The notes under the pieces are model-generated. The model did not search any database. It was not told the origin of the DNA and saw only the letters and a program-made list of their open reading frames with translations. DNA of 64,000 bases. Source: Streptomyces sp. NBRC 110611. GTDB lineage: Bacteria; Actinomycetota; Actinomycetes; Streptomycetales; Streptomycetaceae. Of this stretch, positions 53,857 to 62,834 are shown in pieces. The stretch covers positions 261,607 to 325,606 of the forward strand of contig NZ_BBUY01000001.1 in the NCBI RefSeq assembly GCF_001590865.1. The letters run 5' to 3'. The position numbers and the translations under genes were made by a program. Each line of letters starts with the position of its first letter. Position 1 is the first letter of the stretch.

Positions 53857-55536
53857 GTGAGCCAGTTGATCGACCGCGGCGCCACCTTCTCCTCGTACGG
53901 CCGGACCGCCGCCCGGCGCTCCTCCGCGATCGGCGCGGCCTTCCTCGGCGGCGTCACAGCCGCCGGCCTCGGCCTCGGCGCGCTGACGGTCGCCGTGCTG
54001 CTGCTCTGGGTCGCCTCCCCGTACCCCGACAGCGGCCCCTCCCGCGCCCTGCACCTCGCCGCCGACCTGTGGCTCCTGGCGCACGGCGGCGACCTCGTCC
54101 GCACCACGTCCCCTCCCGGCCTCCCGGCCCCGGTCGCGGTGACGCCGCTGCTGCTCACCGTGCTCCCCGTCTGGCTGCTGTACCGGGCCGCCCGCCACAC
54201 CCTGGCGACCGCGATCGCCGACCCCGACGCCCCCGGTCCGCACCCGTCGGCGCCGCGCCACAGCGCCGATATGCTCCCACCGCGCACCCTGCTCGGCGCG
54301 CTCCTCGGCGGCTATCTGCTGGTCGTGGCCGGCGCGCTGCTCTACGCCTCCACCGGCCAACTGGCCGCCGACCCGCTCAGCGTCCTGCTGTACGTACCGA
54401 TCACCACGGTTGCCATCCTCACCGCCACGACCTGGCACATCCTCGGCCCCGCCGGAACCTGGCACCTCCTCCGGCCGACCGGCACCAGCCACATCCTGGG
54501 CCCGGCCGCCGCCGCCCTGCTGCCCTCCTGGCTCCGGCACTCCCGGCCCCGAGCGGCCGCCCGGCTGCGCCGCTTCCGCTCCCGCTGCCGCCCACCCGCC
54601 CGTGTCCGTCGCCTCCTCCGTGCCCTGCTCCGCTCACTCCGGCGTCTCCTGCTCCGCAGCCTGTTGGGCGGCCGCCTCGCCGCCGCCCAACGCGCCGCCG
54701 GCGCCGCCCTGCTCACCCTCTTCACCTGCGGCGCCCTGCTCACCGTCCTCGCACTCGTCCTGCACGGGGACCGGGTGTACCAGGACCTCCTCCAGCTCGC
54801 CCCGGACTGGCCGAGCCGCGCCACGGCCCTCCTGCTCTGCCTCCTCCTGCTCCCGAACGCGGCCATCTGGGGCGCCTCCTACGGACTGGGCCCGGGCTTC
54901 ACCCTCGGCGCGGGCAGCACGATCGCACCGCTCGGCGCCACCGCGCACCCGGCGATGCCCCATCTCCCGCTCCTCGCCGGCGTACCGGCCCCGGGCCCGG
55001 GAGCCCCGCTCACCTGGACCGTGGCCGCGATCCCGCTGGCCGCCGGCGTCCTGCTCGCCCGCCATCTCGCCCGCACCGCCGCAGCACCAAGCCCTGCCCC
55101 AAACGTGACGGCAACCTCGACGGCGCCCCTGACGACAGATCCGGCCCACCCCTGGACACCATGGACCACGGCCTGCACGACGGTCCTCGCGGCCTGCCTC
55201 TGCGGCACACTCACGGCAGCACTCGCCGCACTCTCCGGCGGCGCACTGGGCACGGATGCCCTTGCCACCTTCGGCCCGAGCTGGTGGCGCACCGGCCTCG
55301 CCGCAGCCGCCTGGACGGCCCTCACCGGCATCCCCACCACCCTCGCCCTCCGAGCCTGGCACCTCCGAGCACGCCGGAAGGCCGGGGACGCCACGACGGG
55401 AACGGCGGGACACGCGGATGGCGACGCTACGCCAACGGGGCGCGGTGCCGGTGACGCCACGGCAGCGGGGCGCGACGATGCCACGGCAACAGGGCCCGGG
55501 ATCGGCGACGGACAGTCCGACGAAGCGACGACGTGA
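53857..55536 (+). CDS. DUF6350 multi-pass membrane protein
   Basis: Product of 559 aa with a GTG start ([18 protein letters not shown]). Several hydrophobic segments are visible, for example [20 protein letters not shown] and [16 protein letters not shown], then [16 protein letters not shown], more in the middle and a last one near [19 protein letters not shown], with Arg-rich loops between. It is the usual gene before purN in Streptomyces as I recall. Function is unknown. After its stop the sequence changes to a non-backbone set of genes. Confidence 0.82.
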   Translation: MSQLIDRGATFSSYGRTAARRSSAIGAAFLGGVTAAGLGLGALTVAVLLLWVASPYPDSGPSRALHLAADLWLLAHGGDLVRTTSPPGLPAPVAVTPLLLTVLPVWLLYRAARHTLATAIADPDAPGPHPSAPRHSADMLPPRTLLGALLGGYLLVVAGALLYASTGQLAADPLSVLLYVPITTVAILTATTWHILGPAGTWHLLRPTGTSHILGPAAAALLPSWLRHSRPRAAARLRRFRSRCRPPARVRRLLRALLRSLRRLLLRSLLGGRLAAAQRAAGAALLTLFTCGALLTVLALVLHGDRVYQDLLQLAPDWPSRATALLLCLLLLPNAAIWGASYGLGPGFTLGAGSTIAPLGATAHPAMPHLPLLAGVPAPGPGAPLTWTVAAIPLAAGVLLARHLARTAAAPSPAPNVTATSTAPLTTDPAHPWTPWTTACTTVLAACLCGTLTAALAALSGGALGTDALATFGPSWWRTGLAAAAWTALTGIPTTLALRAWHLRARRKAGDATTGTAGHADGDATPTGRGAGDATAAGRDDATATGPGIGDGQSDEATT

Positions 55537-55624
55537 GCGGCAGCGTGGCGGCCCCGCAGACGAAGGCCGCTTCGGCGTCTGGCGAGTTCCCAGGTGAGCG
55601 CCCCAGTTCGAGGTGCCGGTCGGC

Positions 55625-56374
55625 TCATCTGCCGACCCAGAGATGCTGCCCTCCCTGGCTATCCAGGAACTTCCGCGCGGCGTCGATCAAGGCAGCGTTG
55701 TCGCCAGCGGTCGCCCCGTCAGGCAGCACCAAGACATCTTCAAGGCCGATCCTGGTATCCAGGCCAAGCCGCGCAGCGGCCTCAAGGACAGGCCAGGCTC
55801 CGCCGTCTTCTCCATGCAGCAGCACGGGCGCTGCGAGCCCATCACTCAGCTCTTTCACCAGACTCGCAGCCGTAGTTACGGCCGTACGGGGGTCGGTGTC
55901 GGTCACTTCGGCGAGTACTCGCAGTACCCGGGCTGACAGCGGTGAGGCAAGGAATCTGCGGGCCGCGTCGGTACCGGAGTAGATGCCGGCCTCGATGCCG
56001 ATACCAAGGTCCAGCAGCACACTGGCCACCGCCTCAGCACCATGCTCGTGCCAGTTCACCGAGGCGTGGTCGGGCAGAATCACCCAGCTGCGGATGAGGT
56101 CAGCCCGACGCTGAGGATCGGGTACCGCCCAGGCACCCGTGGTGACTCCGACCTGCACACTCTTCGGCACAGCAGCACGCACCGCCATGACTGCCTCACC
56201 TACCAGTCCAGGCTCCAAAGAGTCACGGCCATCGGCATCCTTGGGGTGCAGATGCACGTCCTCAGCCCCAGCGGCAACAGCTCGCTGCGCCTGTGCGGCC
56301 AACTCCTGAGGCGTCACCGGGAGAGTGCCGCACTCGCCACGGTCGCGGGCACCGTTCAAACACGCCTGCAGCAT
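55625..56374 (-). CDS. BKACE family (beta-keto acid cleavage, DUF849) enzyme
   Basis: Product of 249 aa. ATG at 56374 (MLQACLNGARDRGECGTLPV) matches the family start; an ATG ten codons earlier is possible. VHLHPKDADGRDSLEP carries the metal-binding HxH pattern, followed by VGVTTGAWAVPDPQRRADLI and SVNWHEHGAEAV. The C-terminus has LLHGEDGGAWPVLEAAARLG and the glutamate-containing TRIGLEDVLVLPDG. BKACE enzymes condense a beta-keto acid with acetyl-CoA; the substrate here is unknown. It stands alone and opposite to DUF6350, marking the start of an accessory segment. Confidence 0.85.
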   Translation of the reverse strand: MLQACLNGARDRGECGTLPVTPQELAAQAQRAVAAGAEDVHLHPKDADGRDSLEPGLVGEAVMAVRAAVPKSVQVGVTTGAWAVPDPQRRADLIRSWVILPDHASVNWHEHGAEAVASVLLDLGIGIEAGIYSGTDAARRFLASPLSARVLRVLAEVTDTDPRTAVTTAASLVKELSDGLAAPVLLHGEDGGAWPVLEAAARLGLDTRIGLEDVLVLPDGATAGDNAALIDAARKFLDSQGGQHLWVGR

Positions 56375-56578
56375 GGACGGGACTCTGCCAGACCCCACTG
56401 ACATCCACGCCTGATCAACGGCCCAGTCCGAGGTCCGACGATGCGCTGAGCGTTGGGTGGAAATGCCCCTCCCGGGGTGCCCCTGTCGAGGTGGTCGGCT
56501 ATTGAGCGGATCAGCTCGTGACGTGGCGAGGGGCCGCTTGGGCTGAAGGTGCCTTCACCGCTCAGGGAGAATGAGGGC

Positions 56579-57052
56579 ATGGAGCTGCATGGGGACAAGG
56601 TCGTGCTGCGGCCGGTGACCGATGGCGATACTGAGATCCTCGAAAGGGTCGTACGAGAACCGGAAGTCGCGGCGTGGTGGTCGCCCCCAGACGGCTATGA
56701 GGGCATGCTGGCCGTCGTCTTCGAGGGTGAGGTCATCGGTGCCGTCCAGTTCGACGAAGAGACCGATCCCGAGTTTCGTCATGCCGGCATCGATATCTTC
56801 CTGACGGCGAAGCGCCACGGGAAGGGGCTCGGTGCCGATACGGTGCGCACGCTGGCCCGATGGCTGGTGCAGGAACGCGGCCATCACCGGCTGACCATCG
56901 ATCCCGCTGTGGCCAACACCGCGGCGATCCGCTGTTACAGCAAGGTCGGGTTCAAACCCGTGGGGATCATGCGCGCGTACGGGCGCAATCACCGGACGGG
57001 CGCCTGGCAGGACGGTCTGCTGATGGATCTGCTTGCAGACGAGCTGGTCTGA
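56579..57052 (+). CDS. GNAT acetyltransferase, AAC(6')-like
   Basis: Product of 157 aa. ATG at 56579 with AGGGAGA upstream (MELHGDKVVLRPVTDGDTEI). The acetyl-CoA site is visible as RRHGKGLGADTV (Q/RxxGxG/A; here RHGKGLGAD), followed by HHRLTIDPAVANTAAIRCYS and KVGFKPVGIMRAY, standard GNAT motifs. The sequence style matches proteins often named aminoglycoside 6'-N-acetyltransferase in Streptomyces. Substrate and any resistance role are not shown. Confidence 0.85.
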   Translation: MELHGDKVVLRPVTDGDTEILERVVREPEVAAWWSPPDGYEGMLAVVFEGEVIGAVQFDEETDPEFRHAGIDIFLTAKRHGKGLGADTVRTLARWLVQERGHHRLTIDPAVANTAAIRCYSKVGFKPVGIMRAYGRNHRTGAWQDGLLMDLLADELV

Positions 57053-57105
57053 CGCGGTCGGCTCTCGAACGCGGCTACGGATAGCAGCCCTGCCCGTCAC
57101 CAAAG

Positions 57106-57137
57106 AGCCCCGCCACCTGTCGCGAGGTAGCGGGGCT
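57106..57137. terminator. bidirectional terminator between GNAT and DUF397 genes
   Basis: AGCCCCGCCACCT and AGGTAGCGGGGCT pair around GTCGCG between two convergent genes, with AAA on one flank. Confidence 0.8.
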
Positions 57138-57153
57138 GGAGTGCCGTAAGGAG

Positions 57154-57363
57154 TCAGACGGTCGGGAGTGCGCCGCCCTTGATGTTGGTCACGAACGAGG
57201 ACCAGGACGAGGCGGAGAAGGCGAGTGCCGGGCCGTGCGGGTCCTTGCTGTCGCGGACGGGGACGACGCCGGAAGCAACTGCATGATCCCGCGCCCACTC
57301 GATGCACTGGCCACCGTTGTCGCTGTAGGAAGATTTGACCCATCGGAGGGAAGAGTTGGTCAC
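57154..57363 (-). CDS. DUF397 protein
   Basis: Product of 69 aa with a GTG start overlapping the regulator stop by 4 bp. SLRWVKSSYSDNGGQCIEWA is the DUF397 signature; VPVRDSKDPHGPALAFSASS and WSSFVTNIKGG complete it. In Streptomyces such proteins pair with XRE-DUF5753 regulators (as in WhiJ-like loci) and modulate their activity in development or as a toxin-antitoxin-like pair. Confidence 0.95.
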   Translation of the reverse strand: MTNSSLRWVKSSYSDNGGQCIEWARDHAVASGVVPVRDSKDPHGPALAFSASSWSSFVTNIKGGALPTV

Positions 57364-58196
57364 GGGGTGCCCTTTCGTAACTCGTTGATCAAGGTCACAG
57401 AAGCAGCCTGGGAGTGCGCGTCGGCCTGCAACTGATGGTAGGCCGTCAGTATGGGTAATACCGAGGTGCTTTCCCGTTCGAGACGACCCCGTTGCGCGGA
57501 CTCGGCGTACGACATGAGCGAGCGATCCGGCAGCGTCAGCACGGTGATCGGCAACCTGACCGTTCGGCGCTCTCCCATGTCGAACGGTGCCACCTGGAAC
57601 ACGGTGTTCGGCATCTCCGCAAACTCGACCAGACGCGCAAACTGTGCGTCCATGACGGCGCATCCCCCGACGGGCCAACGGATGCAGCTTTCATCCAGCA
57701 CCACGAAAACCAACGGTGGATGTGGCCGAACCAGTGCAGCTTGGCGCTCTGCTACGAGCGAGACCCGTTCGTCTGCCTGCTCGGGCGTGATCGCCCCGCG
57801 CTTGACGGCGCTTTGGGCGAGTACCGACGCGTACTCCGGGGTCTGGAGCAGGCCAGGGATCACGCCCACCTCGTACAGCCGGATCTCGGCCGCCCGGCCC
57901 TCGTACCCGACGTACTCCGGGAAGCCCTCCAACAGGCTGCCGCGCCGGAGCTCATGCCACTGACGCTCGAACGTGTCTGCCGATCCTTCGAGGCCGAAGG
58001 CCCGGTCTGCCCTACGCGAAAAACGTAGAGTTGGAGGTCTCCGAGCAACTTCAACCGCCGAAACGTGCACGCTGGAATACTCCATGTGTTCGGCAAGCTC
58101 ATCTTGAGTCCAGCCACGCGCCTCCCGCAAGCTGCGCAGACGTGCCCCGTAGGCTGCCCGGGGAGAACTCTCCGGGCTCAACTCCTTGCGATTCAA
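57360..58196 (-). CDS. XRE-family regulator with DUF5753 domain
   Basis: Product of 278 aa. The helix-turn-helix near residues 18-55 reads LRSLREARGWTQDELAEHME then YSSVHVSAVEVARRPPTL. The DUF5753 sensor domain follows (YEVGVIPGLLQTPEYASVLA, then FVVLDESCIRWPVGG). It is coupled to the DUF397 gene and diverges from a run of small ORFs. Developmental or stress regulation is inferred from the family. Confidence 0.95.
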   Translation of the reverse strand: MNRKELSPESSPRAAYGARLRSLREARGWTQDELAEHMEYSSVHVSAVEVARRPPTLRFSRRADRAFGLEGSADTFERQWHELRRGSLLEGFPEYVGYEGRAAEIRLYEVGVIPGLLQTPEYASVLAQSAVKRGAITPEQADERVSLVAERQAALVRPHPPLVFVVLDESCIRWPVGGCAVMDAQFARLVEFAEMPNTVFQVAPFDMGERRTVRLPITVLTLPDRSLMSYAESAQRGRLERESTSVLPILTAYHQLQADAHSQAASVTLINELRKGTP

Positions 58197-58303
58197 CGGG
58201 CATTCACCGGCCCTTCCTCCACCATCCGACGCGTTGAACGATGCCCGACTCTAGGCCACGCTGAGGCCCCTCGGTAGCAATTCCACTACAGAGGGTGGTG
58301 AGC

Positions 58304-58519
58304 GTGATCATGGCGGCGAAGATGGCATGGGCAGCGACGAGCGTTCGAGAGCGCCTGGACCGGGCGTTCCGGCGAGTGGGATTCGATCTTCAGCCTTCGC
58401 TCGTCTCGGTGACCCGCAACGGGCCGGACCGGATCGCCCCGCCCTCGATGCCCCTTGCTGAGGCCGAGCGCCTGGCGGTGCTGCTGGAGTCGATGCCAGA
58501 GGCGGTGACTCGCCGATGA
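58304..58519 (+). CDS. small protein of the regulator-linked cluster
   Basis: Product of 71 aa. GTG at 58304 lies eight bases after GAGGG; an ATG at 58310 is an alternative. Sequence AATSVRERLDRAFRRVGFDL then LPLAEAERLAVLLE-like helices gives no known domain. It overlaps the next ORF by 4 bp. Such small genes commonly face DUF5753/DUF397 pairs in Streptomyces. Confidence 0.62.
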   Translation: MIMAAKMAWAATSVRERLDRAFRRVGFDLQPSLVSVTRNGPDRIAPPSMPLAEAERLAVLLESMPEAVTRR

Positions 58520-58719
58520 GCGGCTACCAGGAGAAGCCCGTGGAGCTGCCCTGGCCGTACAGCCGCCGTGACCTCGACCCGGAACCCGTCCCGGGCTGCG
58601 ACACGTGTGCAGCGGAGTCCGAGGAACGCCACCAGGCGCGTGACCGGGGGGAATTCGGGGTGGCCGTCATCGCCGGCATGAAGATCCGGGAACACATTGT
58701 GTGGGGCGTCCACAGCTGA
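58516..58719 (+). CDS. small protein with Cys-containing motif
   Basis: Product of 67 aa, coupled to the previous gene by ATGA. PGCDTCAAESEERHQAR resembles a short zinc-site-like CxxC near the middle, followed by GEFGVAVIAGMKIREHIVWG. A hypothetical protein often seen beside DUF397 genes; function unknown. Confidence 0.65.
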   Translation: MSGYQEKPVELPWPYSRRDLDPEPVPGCDTCAAESEERHQARDRGEFGVAVIAGMKIREHIVWGVHS

Positions 58720-58837
58720 GCAACCGATGAATCTCCCGCCCCGGTTGGAGAGTCGAGCGCCCGGCCGGGGTGGGTCGCACAACGGCACGGGGGCGGTCCT
58801 TGTGTCGCCGCAGCGGCAAACCGGAAGGAGCACAAGA

Positions 58838-58984
58838 ATGGGTAGGAAGGACTTCGAGAACGCGGGGGAACCCTGGGACGCGCAAGGCAACCAAGGTCAG
58901 GCCACGGATCCCGATACGGGTGTCTCTCAGAACGGCGACGTGCACACGTCCATGGCGGACGACGCGGAGCGCGAAGGGGAGTAG
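58838..58984 (+). CDS. very small acidic hypothetical protein
   Basis: Product of 48 aa. ATG at 58838 has GGAAGGAG seven bases upstream, a strong translation signal. Sequence MGRKDFENAGEPWDAQGNQG and an acidic end DDAEREGE; no domain recognised. Confidence 0.55.
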   Translation: MGRKDFENAGEPWDAQGNQGQATDPDTGVSQNGDVHTSMADDAEREGE

Positions 58985-58991
58985 GCGGAGG

Positions 58992-59186
58992 ATGATCCAC
59001 GGTGAGCACCTGGCGGACGATCTGAAGCGCGATCACGGGTTCATGCGGTGTGAGCTGGTGCAGGACGGTAAGGCCGTCGTGATGCGCAAGCCCGGTAGTG
59101 ATCGCTGGACCGTCGTACCGCTCAGGTGGCTCACCAGTGATGCCGTGGACGTGATCAAGGCTCAGGCCGGAATCAGCCTGGCCTAA
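58992..59186 (+). CDS. small hypothetical protein
   Basis: Product of 64 aa, eight bases after the previous stop. MIHGEHLADDLKRDHGFMRC then ELVQDGKAVVMRKPGSDRWT. It ends ...VDVIKAQAGISLA. Possibly one operon with the preceding small ORFs. The Shine-Dalgarno is the GAAGGGGAG at the end of the previous gene. Function unknown. Confidence 0.6.
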   Translation: MIHGEHLADDLKRDHGFMRCELVQDGKAVVMRKPGSDRWTVVPLRWLTSDAVDVIKAQAGISLA

Positions 59187-59214
59187 GCCCCAGATCGGCC
59201 CCGTTCGTGCGCCC

Positions 59215-59870
59215 GTGGCGCATGGGCGGGGCTCTTTCCGTTGTAGCGCTGCTTCTGTTGTGCGCTGCTCTCGGTTCCCTTGTCGGGCTGTGGGGCAGGC
59301 GGGGACGCCGATACCGGCCCGGGGAAGTCGCCCGGCGCGGCGGGCGAGAAGCGGGTCGCTGCCGGGGTCCCCGGAGGCCGGTCTGGGCAACATCGTCGTC
59401 GGGGACCGGGCGATCACCGGCTCCCAGTCGTCGGGGCGTCCGAAGGTCCCGTATCGGCGCACCTATACGGACGGGGAGCTTCAGCGGATATATGACGGTG
59501 GATCAGGCCGCCTGGTTGAAGCTGAACAATGACGAGAGCGAACCGTTGCGGAACCGGGCTGTGCGGGATTCCGCGCCTCTGGGGGATGCGTTCCATCTCG
59601 TCGTCGCGGCGGCGGCTCTGGAGAAGGGGCTGTACTCCTCGGTGGACGAGGCGACGCACAGTCCGCCTCCTGCGTTCCGCCGGGCAGCGGCAAGAGGCTG
59701 ACCGGTGATCGTGCCCATTGCGAGAACGCCTCCCTTCGCACGGCGCTGCGGTATGCGTGCCACAACGTCTTCGCGCGGATGGCGGTCGATGTGGGAGAGA
59801 GGGATCTCGCCGCGACGGCCGAGGCGTTCGGCTTCAACGACGACAAGCTGCTCATTCCGGTGAAGGCCTC
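59215..59870 (+). pseudogene. decayed penicillin-binding protein (transpeptidase) remnant
   Basis: Three pieces in two frames reconstruct parts of a class B PBP. LGNIVVGDRAITGSQSSG then YRRTYTDGEL matches the N-terminal region. The second piece, in another frame, reads VDQAAWLKLNNDESEPLRNR then AVRDSAPLGDAFHLVVAAAA, where the serine motif normally reads STFK. The third piece, back in the first frame, reads CENASLRTALRYACHNVFAR then AATAEAFGFNDDKLLIPVKA, where SCN is expected. The central domain and C-terminus are missing and the active-site residues are lost. Frameshifts fall near 59500 and 59680. A nonfunctional remnant. Confidence 0.82.
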
Positions 59871-59969
59871 GCCGAGCAGTTGCTGTCGGCTCTGCGGGCA
59901 TCGGGGAACGGCGTGACCGGCCGACCTCCTGCCCCTCTGACCCCTGCCCCCTTGACCCATCGGACACGC

Positions 59970-60893
59970 CTAGGGCACCAGGATGACCTTTCCCCGGTTG
60001 GTTCGGTGCTCGATCGTCGCGTGTGCTCGTGCCGCGTCCGCGAGGGCGAACTCCGCGTGGATCGTGGGCCGCAGTGCCCCGTCGACGAATAGCCGCCACA
60101 GCTGCTCGATCCATCCTGCGTAGCGCTGCGGCTGGTTCCTGGCCACGATCGCCACCTGGAACCCGATGGCCGACTTGCCGCCCACGAGGAGGTCGTACGC
60201 CTCGATGGTGCCGCCGCCCGAGCTGTACGCGACCAGCCGTCCACCAGGCCCGAGGGCTGTGACGGCGGGTGTGAGCAGTGCGCCGCCGACCGCGTCGAGC
60301 ACGATGTCGACCGGCTCGCCCCAGCTCTCCTCCTCGTACGCCACCACGGCATCGGCGCCGAGGGCGCGTACGAAGTCCGCCTTGGCGGGGTCGCCCACGG
60401 CGGCGACGACGCGCGAGGCACCCCTCAACTTCGCCAGCTGCAGGGCGAGGTGGCCGACGCCGCTCGCCGCCGCGGTGACCAGAACGGACTCGCCCTTCTC
60501 GGGGCGCGCGGCCTCCAGAGCGCCGAGTGCCACCACGCCGCTGCGCACCAGCGCGACGGCGTCCCTGGCGGTGGCGCCCGTCGGGATAGGGGAGGCCATC
60601 GCGGTGTGCAGCAGTGCGTACTCCGCGTACCCGTGCCCGAAGCAGAGGCCGGTGACCCGGTCGCCCGGCGCGTATCCGCTCACCCCTTCGCCGACGCGCA
60701 CCACTTCGCCGGCCAGCTCGCCGCCGAGCGGGACGGGCTGCGTGCCCTCGCGTACTTTGCGTACGACGGGGAGCGTGACGCCGATTGCTTCGGTCCGGAT
60801 GAGCAGTTCACCGGTTCCGGGCTCCGGGGCTGGGGCCTCTTCCTGGAACAAGACTTCGGGTCCGCCGCTGTGTTCGTACCGAATGCGTCGCAT
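59970..60893 (-). CDS. quinone oxidoreductase-like MDR family enzyme
   Basis: Product of 307 aa, medium-chain dehydrogenase fold. The start MRRIRYEHSGGPEVLFQEEA and the coenzyme motif LVTAAASGVGHLALQLAKLR (AxxGxxG) are typical of zinc-independent quinone reductases using NADPH. LDAVGGALLTPAVTALGPGG and GRLVAYSSGGGT follow. No structural zinc Cys cluster is seen. It diverges from a MarR regulator with palindromic operators between the two genes, so regulation by that MarR is likely. Confidence 0.92.
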   Translation of the reverse strand: MRRIRYEHSGGPEVLFQEEAPAPEPGTGELLIRTEAIGVTLPVVRKVREGTQPVPLGGELAGEVVRVGEGVSGYAPGDRVTGLCFGHGYAEYALLHTAMASPIPTGATARDAVALVRSGVVALGALEAARPEKGESVLVTAAASGVGHLALQLAKLRGASRVVAAVGDPAKADFVRALGADAVVAYEEESWGEPVDIVLDAVGGALLTPAVTALGPGGRLVAYSSGGGTIEAYDLLVGGKSAIGFQVAIVARNQPQRYAGWIEQLWRLFVDGALRPTIHAEFALADAARAHATIEHRTNRGKVILVP

Positions 60894-60942
60894 GCGCGGT
60901 CGCCTCGCCTTCCGATGGCCTTGTCTCGACGCCCTTGGGGTT

Positions 60943-60989
60943 CATTGGGGATCCCAATGATAAGGGAGAGGTCGTTGGGAGGTCCAACG
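60943..60989. promoter_or_regulatory. paired palindromes, probable MarR operators
   Basis: CATTGGG-GAT-CCCAATG at 60943-60959 and CGTTGG-GAGGT-CCAACG at 60973-60989 share TTGG/CCAA half-sites. Their centres are 30 bp apart, three helical turns. The second overlaps the TTGGGA -35 (60975-60980) of a promoter with -10 TACGCT (60998-61003) for the MarR gene. On the minus strand TATCAT is a possible -10 for the oxidoreductase. Confidence 0.72.
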
Positions 60990-61010
60990 TTTTGTCGTAC
61001 GCTGCTGTGC

Positions 61011-61451
61011 ATGGCAGAGAACCCGTCGGCGCCCAGCCGGATCCGTGCTCTTCCCAGCTGGCTTCTCGGCCGGGCGGCGGCCCGTGGGCGCGGCCTGGTC
61101 GCGGAGGCGCTCGCGCGACACGACATGAAGATGTGGCACCACGTGGTCCTTGCTGCCGTCGCGGATCTCGGTCCGGTTGCCCAGGCCGAACTGGGCAGGA
61201 CGGTCTCGCTCGACCCGAAGGACGTGGTCGGCATCCTCAACGATCTTCAGGCGGCGGGTTTCGTCGTCCGCGCTCCCGATCCGGTCGACCGCCGTAAGAA
61301 CGCGGTGAGTCTTACGGCCGAGGGTGAGCGGTGCCTGGAGGAGTGCACGAAGGCGGGGGAGTGGGCCAACGACGCACTCCTGGCCCCGCTGTCGGCGGCC
61401 GAGCGGGAGCAGTTCCTGGAGATGCTGCGGAGGATCAGCGGGGTGCGGTGA
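61011..61451 (+). CDS. MarR-family transcriptional regulator
   Basis: Product of 146 aa. MAENPSAPSRIRALPSWLLG starts the sequence. The winged helix contains VAQAELGRTVSLDPKDVVGI and LNDLQAAGFVVRAPDPVDRR, the signature of MarR proteins. The -10 TACGCT lies eight bases before the ATG, so the transcript is probably leaderless. It likely represses itself and the divergent oxidoreductase. Confidence 0.93.
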   Translation: MAENPSAPSRIRALPSWLLGRAAARGRGLVAEALARHDMKMWHHVVLAAVADLGPVAQAELGRTVSLDPKDVVGILNDLQAAGFVVRAPDPVDRRKNAVSLTAEGERCLEECTKAGEWANDALLAPLSAAEREQFLEMLRRISGVR

Positions 61452-61463
61452 GCCGGTGGCGTT

Positions 61464-61512
61464 GAGGGCCGCGTCTCGCGCCCCGTGACGCGGGACACGG
61501 GACGCGGCCCTC
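61464..61512. terminator. bidirectional terminator between MarR and VOC genes
   Basis: GAGGGCCGCGTC at 61464-61475 and GACGCGGCCCTC at 61501-61512 are perfect 12-bp arms between two convergent genes. Confidence 0.85.
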
Positions 61513-61523
61513 GGTGCGGGTGC

Positions 61524-61913
61524 CTACGAAGGCCAGCCGCCGTACGGCACGGTGAGGAGTTCCATGCCGTGGCCTGCCGGGTCCATGAAGTAGACGCCGC
61601 GGCCGCCGTCGTTGTGGTTGATCGTGCCGGGCTGCTGCCCGTGCGGGTCGGCGTAGTGCTCAATGCCGCGCGCTGTGATCCGCGCGTACGCCGCGTCGAA
61701 CTCCTCCTCCGAGATCAGGAAGGCGTAGTGCTGCGGGGTGATCCGGTCCGCGGGGATCGTGGCGAAGTCCAGCGTGACGCCGTTGCTCAGGCCGACCGCG
61801 ATGAACGGGCCCCACTCGGAGGTGATGTGAAGATCCAGCAGGTTCGCGAAGAACTCGGCGGACTCCCGGTTGTCCCGGGCATGGATGATCGTGTGATTCA
61901 GCTCAACTGACAA
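61524..61913 (-). CDS. VOC-family (glyoxalase/dioxygenase-like) protein
   Basis: Product of 129 aa. The TTG start at 61913 is chosen because GGAGG lies seven bases upstream. The first strand VELNHTIIHARDNRESAEFF carries a likely metal-binding His, and YFMDPAGHGMELL near the C-terminus the last metal-binding Glu. One betaalphabetabetabeta pair on each half fits the vicinal-oxygen-chelate fold. The substrate is unknown. Confidence 0.9.
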   Translation of the reverse strand: MSVELNHTIIHARDNRESAEFFANLLDLHITSEWGPFIAVGLSNGVTLDFATIPADRITPQHYAFLISEEEFDAAYARITARGIEHYADPHGQQPGTINHNDGGRGVYFMDPAGHGMELLTVPYGGWPS

Positions 61914-62041
61914 GGAATGCCTCCAAGGGCATCTCCTGGCACCTCCATGCCTCACCCAGTCGGTGACCGACACGCGGTGCTGCCGTCGATCGTAGCCGTT
62001 GCCGGGTGCGTGTTCCAGGCGGTTTCTGTCTGGTCCGTGAG

Positions 62042-62806
62042 TCAGGCGAAGAAGCCTCCGTCGATGTTGAGAGTGGTGCCGGTGATGAAGGAGGCGGCGG
62101 GGCTGGCCAGGAAGACGATGCCGGCCGCGATCTCCTCGGGGCACCCGTAGCGCCGCATGGCGTTGGCGGCACGCTGGACCTCCGAGGTCGGTCCGTCCTG
62201 CGGGTTCATGTCGGTGGTCACCGAGCCGGACTGGATGACGTTGACGGTGATGCCGCGCGGGGCCAGGTCGAGGGCGGCGCCCTTGCTGTACGCGACGATC
62301 GCGGCCTTGGTCGCCGCGTAGTCGGCAACGCCGGGGAATGAGGGGCGGCTGGCCAGGCCGGAGCCGACCGTGATGATGCGCCCGCCCTCGCCGAGGAGGG
62401 TGGACGCGGCCCGGATCGCCGACGTCACGCCACCGATGTTGACCGCGAGTTGGCGATCGAAGGCGGCGGTGTCGGGCTCCGGGGCGTCGACCTCGCCGTT
62501 GACGCTCACGCCGGCGTTGTTGACGAGAATGTCGAGGCGGCCGAAGTCCTCGGCCACGGTGGCCACCAGGCCCGCGACTTGGGCAGGGTCCGCCTGGTCG
62601 GCCTGGTATGCGGCGGCGCGGACGGTGAGGCCTTCGAGCTCCCGGACGACCTCCAGGGCCTTGTCCGCGGAAGCGGCGTAGCTGATCGCCACGTCCGCAC
62701 CGGCCTCAGCGAGTGCCCGGGCGGTGGCTGCTCCGATGCCGCGCGAGCCGCCGGTGACCAGTGCGACCTTGCCTGCCAGTGCGTTCGCCGCGTATGTGGG
62801 TGGCAT
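62042..62806 (-). CDS. short-chain dehydrogenase/reductase
   Basis: Product of 254 aa. The Rossmann motif VTGGSRGIGAAT, the NNAG motif (DILVNNAGVSV), the catalytic Ser-Tyr-Lys set (SGLASRPSFPGVADYAATK) and the C-terminal SFITGTTLNIDGGF are all present, so it is a classical 3-oxoacyl-ACP-reductase-like SDR. The gene is read away from the HxlR gene's 3' side. Substrate is unknown. Confidence 0.96.
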   Translation of the reverse strand: MPPTYAANALAGKVALVTGGSRGIGAATARALAEAGADVAISYAASADKALEVVRELEGLTVRAAAYQADQADPAQVAGLVATVAEDFGRLDILVNNAGVSVNGEVDAPEPDTAAFDRQLAVNIGGVTSAIRAASTLLGEGGRIITVGSGLASRPSFPGVADYAATKAAIVAYSKGAALDLAPRGITVNVIQSGSVTTDMNPQDGPTSEVQRAANAMRRYGCPEEIAAGIVFLASPAASFITGTTLNIDGGFFA

Positions 62807-62834
62807 GAGATCTCCTCGGATCAGATTTTGGATC

